Below are positions 58,301 to 64,000 of a stretch of 64,000 nucleotides of DNA, piece by piece. Location of the stretch: the NCBI GenBank assembly GCA_000818945.1, contig KN805412.1:90684-154683 (forward strand). The letters are read 5' to 3'. Position 1 is the first letter of the stretch; every line of letters begins with the position of its first letter. The position numbers and the translations under genes were made by a program. This DNA is from Schizochytrium sp. CCTCC M209059. Lineage: Eukaryota; Sar; Bigyra; Thraustochytrida; Thraustochytriidae. The notes below the pieces were generated by a model. That model ran no database searches. It was not told the origin of the DNA and saw only the letters and a list, made by a program, of their open reading frames with translations.

Positions 58301-59433
58301 CGCATGGGTTCTGGATCCTGGCAGTCCTCGATGAAAACAATCGTCTCTTGAAAGTGTCGCTGGGCTTTGTGCAACGTCGAGCGAATCAACTTGCGGCGAA
58401 GTCCTAAGAGACTACCATGGTCGCTCTCGTGTGGACCGGCCGTCTCATTGTGCGCTGCGTTTTTAGAATCGGTCACGTGCGCGTTATCCACCTGTGGCGT
58501 GTCCTGCGAAAGGAGAGCCTGGTTGACGCAAAAGGTGTCGATCCAGACGTAAGTTTTATCGAGAGGTTCTCCATGCTCGCAAAAGTGCGTTTCGAGGCTT
58601 TGGACAAGCGAGGCCATGCGAGATCGGCGCGCATGCACGACAAATGCGCCCTCAAATGGTTTACCAAAGGCATCGTCGCCGGAGCATGTATCTTCAAAAA
58701 AGCAATCGGTCTTTGCTGTACGTGGTATCACGATAAAGTTGCACACGTCCTCGACGGTCCATTGGTCTGTTTCCTTTTTCCGAAGTTGATCGAGCTGGAG
58801 CTCGATGTCGTCTCGTCGAAACGCGGCACGACACAGGACACGGTCTTGACTGTCCATCTCTTTGACGCGAAACAGCGTCTGTCCCATGCTGACGTGGGCC
58901 GCAGCAATGTCGCTCTTTGCCTCGTAAAGCACGACGTGTTCATCTGCAACGAGAGTGCGCCAGAACTCCTTGAGATCAGACATGCGAAAGCCCCTGAACC
59001 TCACGATTTCATTCTCGAGGCTGGCGGCAACGTCATTGGCGACCTCGCTCGATCCCCGCGTCAGGCTTAACGCGGCGGGATCCTCAAGGCCTTCTGATTT
59101 GATTGTGTAGAGCACCTTGCGGCGGACGTCTTTCTTACCTTCGTAGCTGCTCCTTTTCTTGGCCAGACGGGAGACGGCCGAGCCAAGCTTGCCTGTCGCT
59201 GAGGTCACGGCGCCCGCGTTGCCCGAGTTGGCGCTGGCGCTTGCGCTGCTGCTGCTGCTGCGGCTGCACACAGAGCCTTCGCGGCGCGCCACCTCCTCAT
59301 CGTCCTGGGGTGCCTCCGGGCCGGGTCTCTGCTTCTTGGTCCTGCGCTTGTGCGAGCCGAGCCCGCGCGAGAGGTGCATGTGGTTCTCGAGCCTCCCGCC
59401 CTCGTGCGTCCCCTTGGACATCGCGCAGCCCAT
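55384..59433 (-). CDS. Lipid-anchored HET-like plus TPR (kinesin-light-chain type) protein
   Basis: The product has 1349 residues. The ATG gives MGCAMSKG, with Gly2 and Cys3 fitting N-myristoylation and palmitoylation; the frame runs on upstream without another ATG. Residues about 50-95 are Ser-rich and basic. A domain at about 150-460 carries TYVWIDTFCVNQ (295-305) and, about 75 residues later, ETIVFIEDC and RRAWCLWEM (378-386). This layout resembles the HET/TIR-like domain of fungal incompatibility proteins and many protist proteins (weak homology, by motif). About 20 TPRs of 42 residues (TPR_12 type: NNMAIVKxxQGxxDEA, YxxALxIRRExLG) fill 495-1340, broken by a Ser-rich insert at about 781-831. 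No NB-ARC or NACHT ATPase lies between. Inference: membrane-tethered signalling or recognition protein. Confidence 0.8.
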   Translation of the reverse strand: MGCAMSKGTHEGGRLENHMHLSRGLGSHKRRTKKQRPGPEAPQDDEEVARREGSVCSRSSSSSASASANSGNAGAVTSATGKLGSAVSRLAKKRSSYEGKKDVRRKVLYTIKSEGLEDPAALSLTRGSSEVANDVAASLENEIVRFRGFRMSDLKEFWRTLVADEHVVLYEAKSDIAAAHVSMGQTLFRVKEMDSQDRVLCRAAFRRDDIELQLDQLRKKETDQWTVEDVCNFIVIPRTAKTDCFFEDTCSGDDAFGKPFEGAFVVHARRSRMASLVQSLETHFCEHGEPLDKTYVWIDTFCVNQALLSQDTPQVDNAHVTDSKNAAHNETAGPHESDHGSLLGLRRKLIRSTLHKAQRHFQETIVFIEDCQDPEPMRRAWCLWEMYGAAVGTRHPLDLVFGAGSDANVLAWLRDGRGGDELLRAIYEIDMRTMESRDEGDLSAIRKAILRLPGGLPEFKATVVWCLLRWFRERVEQAIIVAERDAAEPARDRSLAHLLVNAGGFMRKMNEFDAAFGYFDQAVHIFLRVDGSQSVNVGMAKHRAAVVRHAQERYDEAYSLFDEALFIKRAHYGNRHVIVADLLHNMAGSATGLQEYEEAAELYAEALSIKREKLGLEHASVANTLHDLAFVRRLQGQCDLSLELYGKALAIYKNTLGPRDAAVAHTLNNMGAVKECQGHFDEAITLYRKALSLLRETLGERHASVAEPPTQMAALMEAQGKHAEALDLLQESASIRRETLGSRHESVADTLEGMAVIKDTLGERDQSLELFAEALNIRRESLSQPSRPLVGAVSFGDENAIISSEDDPSISSPTPARSSSVSSTVNSRRRSVADTLNNMAIVSGSQGKHDEAIDFYSQALDMCRDTDGERDVAVADMLAGMGSAKVAQNKFDEALQMYNQVLEIRRDKLGKSHLSVADTLQDIGAIRHAQGKFAEEISMYEEAMAICKVCLGERHRAVANVHNNLGGAYDAQGEYCKALEHYSEALDIYTETAEDNDADSAMASTLNNMGIVKKSLGEYSEALALYKRSLAIKRRIWDHEANLSIADTTGNIAAIKGVQGDLSGALADYEETLSIKRTILGASHLNVAEILVNMGVMEKMQGRFDDALGHFTQALEIQRAHSPRDVRVAQTLNNMAVVKGGQGEYEGALLLCKEALDIKREALGPRHDSVADTLNNMALAKEASGNGDEAYALFEQALSIRKEALGKSHLSVADILNNMAIVKEEQGRDEEAWTLYAEALSIRKSALHERHSLVADSLNNMGVVRRMQGKYDEALALNTEAMDIYRETLSEWHPSLARSMFNMALVHEGLGEFDQALEYAQKAERIWRKTLGDNHRDTLSAESLVEDLR

Positions 59434-59454
59434 CCTGCTCGCGCGCAAGGACCT

Positions 59455-59494
<40 letters not shown>

Positions 59495-61270
59495 GACCTC
59501 CTGAAAAGGTACTGCGCGGTCGCTCTGCTCCCGAAACTGCACAATGTGCACCGCGCGAGCGCGCGGGTCTGGCGTGCTGCGCGCCGCGGGCGAGGGCCCG
59601 ACCGGGCGCCCAGCTGCAGCCGCTGCGCCGCGGCTTCGGGTTCTGCCGCCCGCGCGTCCGTTCGCGCTCTCCCGCGCGGTCTTCGGAAGCGGCGCTGCGT
59701 CTCGGCGCCGTCGAAATCGGGCTGTTCGGTGTTGCTGCTATGGAGCTCGACGCCGCTGTGCTTTCTTTCTTCAGGCGCACCCGAACCAGCCGGCACAGGC
59801 GCCAGGCTCGCGGAGGCGAAGAGACTGCGCGACTGCCTGCCTGCCAGCGGCCGACGGCGACAGGGGCGGAGCGGCCGAAGCGGCGGCGAGGGAGGCCGGC
59901 TGCCGCGCGACGCGAGCCGCGGCCGAAGCGGGCGCGGGGCGCGGGCTCAGCGGAGGAGGCCAAGCGGGGTTGGCGGCGCGAGCGAGGCTTCAAGTTGTGC
60001 GCGAGGACGGAGCGCGAGATGTGCACGCTGAAGACCGGCCGGTTCGGCGACGGGGAGGGGGGTAGAGAAAGGGGTAGGAAGAGAGTAGGAGGAGAGGCGG
60101 GTCGAGGGTGACCCCGCTCGTAGGGAGGGTGCGCGCGGGGACCCGGTGTGCAGAAGGCGCGAGGAAAGGAAGGAAGGAAGGATGGAGGCAGGGAGAGATG
60201 GAGGGCGCGCGAGAGGCGCAGCGAGGTAGGTGGTCGCGTTGACTGCAGAGCGTAGACCGAAGATGATGCGTTTGTCGTAAAGGAAGAAGTCGAATGCATT
60301 CGTTTGACGCGCCATGGCGGTTTGTATTTGCTGTTGCTGCAGGCTGGAGCTTCTGAGCGAACGCACGTTAGCGCGACCTCTGACCTCGGTCAGAGTCAGC
60401 GTCGCAGATTGCTGAAGCCTTCTGAACGACAAGCACCAGGCAGCAGCATGCTCATGATGGCGCTCACATGTAACCATCGCGTCGATCAAGTAAGACGATC
60501 GCTGCCCGCGGCCCAAAAGCAGACGCAGAGCAGAACTCAAATATTGCACGTCAATGCCAAAAGTTTGTTTGGCCGCACTAACGGCGCGGACCGCAGCCAT
60601 AGACGATTGATCGATCACTGGCCACCCGGAAGCGAGCGTCCCCTCCTCTGCAGGCGACACTTATTATACCAGAGTGCGAGCACGACGAGCTGTTCTCACG
60701 TTGCGCTGCCGGCCTCGAAAAGTAGCCGCTGCAGCAGCAGCAGCCAATTTTTGGGCATGGCGCAGTACGATGCGACCAACCACCTTGTCTTTCCCTGTCT
60801 GTCTGTGACAAGTGCTGCTGCCAGTTAGCAACAGGCAGCAAGACTTATTCATTGCCAATAACGAAGGCCAAGAGAAGCAGAGAGTCGGGGGAGAAGACAG
60901 ACAGACAGTAAGACAGACAGACAGTCAGACAGTCAGATAGACAGAGCGCCAATCGAGCGTGCGTGCGTACGTGCGTGACGAGAAGCGCGAGCGGGCGAGC
61001 GGGCGCGCGAGCGGGCGAGCGAGCGAGCGAGCGAGCGACCTCCGGCGGATAGGCGGGCGGTACGCGCAGACAGCGCACGCGCAGGCGTGCGTAGTCGCGC
61101 GATAGCGTCGCGCGGCGGCGACTTTCCATTCCACCCTTCTGGCGGCCCCGGCCAAAGTGAGGCCCTCGAGCGACCGCAAGGCGCGCGCGTGCGCCCGGAC
61201 GGCGTGCCCGCGACAGCGAGCAGCAGGGAGAGAGGCCGCGTAGCTCCACTCGGCAGCGCGCAAAAAGAAG
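59434..61270. promoter_or_regulatory. Divergent intergenic region, HET-TPR and PH genes
   Basis: About 1.84 kb, mostly GC-rich. A CCTGCT hexamer run at about 59456-59497 lies just upstream of the HET-TPR start. GCGAGCGA and ACAGACAG runs lie near 60897-60940 and 60985-61038. Frames here show no recognisable domain. Confidence 0.45.
59456..59497. repeat. (CTCCTG)n hexamer run
   Basis: About seven near-perfect copies lie in the presumed 5' UTR of the HET-TPR gene. Confidence 0.9.
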
Positions 61271-61648
61271 ATGGCGGCAGCAGCACAAGGCGGCCTGGCC
61301 GCGGTGGACCTCTCGGAGCCCGACTTCTCTGGGGACCTGACGAAGCGCAGCAAGTGGCTCAAGCAGTGGCGTAAGCGGTACTTTGTGCTCAAAGGGAACC
61401 GGCTGTACTTTAGCGAGGGCCCCGGCAAGGTTCCGCACGGCGAAATCGACCTCAAAGACTGCCTCACCGTCAAGAGTGCAGAAGATAAAACCAACAAGCG
61501 ACACAGCTTTGAGGTGGCAACGCCGCAGGAGGTCTACTTTCTTTACGCTGACACAGAAAAGGAAAAGGATGAATGGATTGGCGCCATTGGCCGCGCTATC
61601 GTGCGCTTTTCCAGCGCATACACGGCGGACGATGGCTATGAGGACTAA
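61271..61648 (+). CDS. Small PH-domain protein (plant PH1-like)
   Basis: The product has 125 residues and is almost all pleckstrin-homology domain (about 20-115). Features are SKWLKQWRKRYFVLKGNRLYF in the first strands, a GEIDLKDCL strand, RHSFEVATP and the invariant Trp in EKEKDEWIGAIGRAI in the C-terminal helix. The basic KWLKQWRKR loop fits phosphoinositide binding. Single-domain PH proteins of this size resemble Arabidopsis PH1, which sits on endosomes. The start ATG (AAGATGGCGG) gives an 18-residue Ala/Gly leader. It is a single exon and convergent with the MYST gene. Confidence 0.9.
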   Translation: MAAAAQGGLAAVDLSEPDFSGDLTKRSKWLKQWRKRYFVLKGNRLYFSEGPGKVPHGEIDLKDCLTVKSAEDKTNKRHSFEVATPQEVYFLYADTEKEKDEWIGAIGRAIVRFSSAYTADDGYED

Positions 61649-62317
61649 AGTATGTGCTCTCTGATCTGATCCGTGCGCGGTCGAACATAAGGACGCAGAG
61701 TCTTTGCAAGTAAGTAAACCTTTCGTCTCTGTGCCGTCACAGGCAGGTCCTTTTCGTCTTCTTCTCGGAAAGAGGGAAAAACAAGGTCGTTAGCTCGTTT
61801 GTTTTTTTTCCTCGCGACGCAAAAGCTGCGGATCTGAGCACTCGCCCGTAGCATGCATTAATTTTTTTTTATTCAAGCCATCGCAAGCCATGAATCACTT
61901 TACGTTTCCACAATTAGAAAATCAAAACACCCGAAAAATAAAAGTTGGACCATTTATCAGTGTTGATTCACGAAATTTGCAATGGGAATGAATGGGTTAC
62001 GAGGAGACTTACCGCAAGCTTTCGATAAAATAAACACAAAACAAACGCCGAGCAGAGAGAGTGAGAGACCGTGGCGCTTGCAATAGAAGTTGTCGGTCAA
62101 GCTTTCTTCCCAGAGAAGAAACGGCGGTATCTTGCAGAGGACGGTGTTTGAGTTGGTTTCTTTGCAAATTGTAACCATTGGAGCAGTAATTTACAGTAAT
62201 GAAAAAATGTTTTTTTTCCTTTCTTTCTTTTTCTTTGTTCGTTTTTTGTTTCATTGTTTGTTTTTTCAAAGCACGAACGATAGGAAAGTCGTGCGCGACT
62301 ACATCTCTCTGAGCGTG
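61649..62317. other. Convergent 3' spacer
   Basis: This AT-rich 669 bp spacer lies between the PH gene and the MYST gene. T homopolymers occur near 61801, 61862 and 62210. No coding region or RNA gene was recognised. Confidence 0.5.
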
Positions 62318-64000
62318 TCAGCGTCGGGACTCAAACTTGGGCAAAAGGTCACGTCGCAAAAGTGAAGGCGTGCAAAAGAAACGGCCCGGTTGCGCGCGAA
62401 GATGCTTGGCAAGCAGCTCACGGCGAATGTACAAGATGATCTGACTGTCATGACGCAATAGCATGTTGTTGTGCTGAAATGTGTCGCGGATGTCTGCCGC
62501 CGAAATGCCCGTTTCCTTAGCCAACGTCTTCATGTCGATCCACAGGGAACCGCCGAGAGCAATTACATTCGTCGCCTCTTCAAAGCGAGCGGCATCATCG
62601 TCATCGTCAGAGGCCCTGTTTTGCGCTTTTCCCTGGTCATCTTCCTCATCGTCTTCGACTTCATCTGCCCCATTATCCTCCTCCTCCCCCTCGTTGTCGT
62701 CGTCGTCGCCGCCGTCGTCTCCATCATTGTCAACACCGCAGCTTTCAGCGCCGTCGACCGGGTCGCCGTCCTCGAGACCGGCGAATGAGGTCGGACGAGC
62801 AGCACGCGGTTTGCGTGCAGAGCGGACCGGCGCTAAGGCGGACGCGGGTGCCGCCTGCATCCGCGCAAGAATATAGTCGAGAAGGGCCGCTCGCCAATAC
62901 GAGCGGTACGCAGCAAGCCCAAAATCGGACAACGGCTTCTCCGGACTGCCTACACGGCCCTCGAGAACCGAAATGGCGTAGGATACCGAAATGAGGAACT
63001 TGCCGTATCCGCAGCTCTGATACTGGGGAAACGTGAGAATACACGAGAGATTGAGGCCCTTGTTTGTGGTCGCCTCGCGACTGAAATAGCCAACCACCGC
63101 ACCATCGACAACCATGACGAAAAAGTAGAACATGTCCACATCATAAAAGAGCGTCTTTTGATCGAGAAAGAGCTTGCAGAACAGACACAGATTACGGCAA
63201 TAATCACGATTGCGTCTCCCCTCCACAACGTACATGGAACGGGACTCATGGTCCTTGTATACAAGAGTTCCTGGAGGTTGCGTCAATGGGCATTTGGCCC
63301 GGTGGCGGGACAGCGAATGCCCCGAGCCAAAGTACTTGAAGCACTGTTGGCAAATGAAAAGTTTGTCCGTCCCCGCGCAGAGCTTTGCGGGATACGGCGA
63401 GAAGAACCACACGTCCAGGTCAAAGTCACCGAGCTGAACCTTGTCGATCAGGCGTTCTTGCGTTTCGCTCGCAGCATCCGAATCCGACGAAGCCGCAGAC
63501 GCTGCTGTTTTTGTGATTCGGCGACGAGGAGGATTACGAGAGACAGGGGCGGTGTCCGCCGCTTGCTCTTTGGTCGAGTTTGCCTCGGATTGGTCCTGGT
63601 CTTCACCCTGGTCCTCGTCCTGGCCTTCTTCTTCTTCTTCTTCTTCTTCTTCCTTGTAGTCTTCGTCATCTTCGTCGTCATCATCCTCTTTTCCTGCTTC
63701 TTCTTTCTCCCCTTCATTGCTAGACAACTCTGCAGACGTTTGCTGTCCGCGCAAGCGGCGAGGTTCCGGATCCGCGGAGAGAGATCCTTCGGATTGATTT
63801 TCCTCTGCCGACACGAAAGTTTTGTGGTTTCGCCCAGAGTGGTTTCGGTTGCGACGAAGCGGACGTTTTCGCCGCGGCGACAACGAGCCGCCATCCGTGC
63901 GTCCGCTGAGATTATCGTGATCCGAGAGACTATCTGTGACATCTCCTTGCGGCGCGAAACTTGCTCTTGCAACCCGACTGCTGTTCCGTGTTCGCTTTCT
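62318..64000 (-). CDS. MYST-family histone acetyltransferase (5' end off window)
   Basis: About 560 residues are visible; the frame stays open to the right edge with no ATG, so the N-terminus lies outside. MYST enzymes acetylate histone tails from acetyl-CoA. Counting from the edge, an acidic region (about 95-140) precedes the MYST domain (from about 190). It has the C2HC zinc finger CQQCFKYFGSGHSLSRHRAKC (about 217-237, split here by necessity of length), LFLDQKTLFYDVDMF with the autoacetylated Lys, the active-site Cys in NLSCILTFP (about 320), the acetyl-CoA loop QSCGYGKFLI and EGRVGSPEKPLSDFG. An acidic insert of about 100 residues separates YRSYW/YILARM from the last helices. No chromodomain is visible within the window. 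Class (Esa1/Tip60, Sas2, Moz) is left open. Confidence 0.9.
   Translation of the reverse strand, partial: RKRTRNSSRVARASFAPQGDVTDSLSDHDNLSGRTDGGSLSPRRKRPLRRNRNHSGRNHKTFVSAEENQSEGSLSADPEPRRLRGQQTSAELSSNEGEKEEAGKEDDDDEDDEDYKEEEEEEEEEGQDEDQGEDQDQSEANSTKEQAADTAPVSRNPPRRRITKTAASAASSDSDAASETQERLIDKVQLGDFDLDVWFFSPYPAKLCAGTDKLFICQQCFKYFGSGHSLSRHRAKCPLTQPPGTLVYKDHESRSMYVVEGRRNRDYCRNLCLFCKLFLDQKTLFYDVDMFYFFVMVVDGAVVGYFSREATTNKGLNLSCILTFPQYQSCGYGKFLISVSYAISVLEGRVGSPEKPLSDFGLAAYRSYWRAALLDYILARMQAAPASALAPVRSARKPRAARPTSFAGLEDGDPVDGAESCGVDNDGDDGGDDDDNEGEEEDNGADEVEDDEEDDQGKAQNRASDDDDDAARFEEATNVIALGGSLWIDMKTLAKETGISAADIRDTFQHNNMLLRHDSQIILYIRRELLAKHLRAQPGRFFCTPSLLRRDLLPKFESRR

Noticed and set aside
55384..59433. 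Labelling the TPR protein a kinesin light chain
   Set aside because: The TPR type matches, but there is no heptad coiled coil for kinesin heavy-chain binding and the N-terminal HET-like domain and lipidation signal are foreign to kinesin light chains.
1..64000. Transposable elements or viral insertions
   Set aside because: No reverse transcriptase, integrase, transposase, capsid or terminal-repeat signal was recognised in any frame.

Overview
The window reads as nuclear DNA of a GC-rich, intron-poor unicellular eukaryote. Evidence: long ATG-initiated open frames, two GT-AG introns, a nuclear-type tRNA-Leu, many CAG/polyQ and acidic tracts, and eukaryote-only families (Rrp12, Utp3/Sas10, Tim22, Ubc9, MYST acetyltransferase, VHS-GAT adaptor, AGC kinase). 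A multi-domain axonemal-type adenylate kinase and IQ-motif protein suggest a flagellated stage. A Cys/His zinc motif of the kind often labelled WRKY19-like in stramenopile genomes, with low intron density and high GC, makes a thraustochytrid-like stramenopile the best guess (inference, moderate confidence). Three N gaps (7266-7760, 34694-34732, 49864-49920) mark a draft assembly.

Layout. 1-1136: N-terminal part of an ILVBL/HACL2-type thiamine-diphosphate lyase, running off the left edge. 1137-8377: a 7.2 kb gene-free stretch full of simple repeats, including a 683 bp hexanucleotide array and the largest gap. 8378-14457: a polyQ zinc-motif regulator and a PH plus J-domain protein. 14692-21598: a phosphatase-fold protein whose catalytic cysteine is serine, an AGC-type kinase, and an HSD17B10-like dehydrogenase. 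22558-32683: Utp3/Sas10, Tim22, an unrecognised protein, and a 1517-residue NDK/Dpy-30/adenylate-kinase chain. 33052-36936: tRNA-Leu(UAG), an alphaproteobacterial-type dCTP deaminase, and a RING-TPR-J protein. 37425-48261: Rrp12, VHS-GAT adaptor, ABHD11-like hydrolase (one intron), a 90-residue membrane protein (one intron), an IQ protein, and Ubc9. 49708-55089: a Q-rich protein, an ACT-aminotransferase fusion, and a BAG plus Hsp20-like co-chaperone behind clustered heat-shock elements. 55384-64000: a lipid-anchored HET-like/TPR protein, a small PH protein, and a MYST acetyltransferase running off the right edge.

The genes are mostly unrelated housekeeping and signalling genes, not an operon-like system. 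Three themes recur: ribosome biogenesis (Utp3, Rrp12), protein quality control (two J-proteins, BAG-Hsp20, RING, Ubc9) and flagellar nucleotide metabolism. Of 23 adjacent protein-gene pairs, 18 lie on opposite strands (9 divergent, 9 convergent), so shared promoters are the rule. The most interesting items are the heat-shock-element cluster with its BAG-Hsp20 fusion, the STYX-like pseudophosphatase, the HET-like/TPR protein, the ACT-aminotransferase fusion and the mostly inactive kinase chain.
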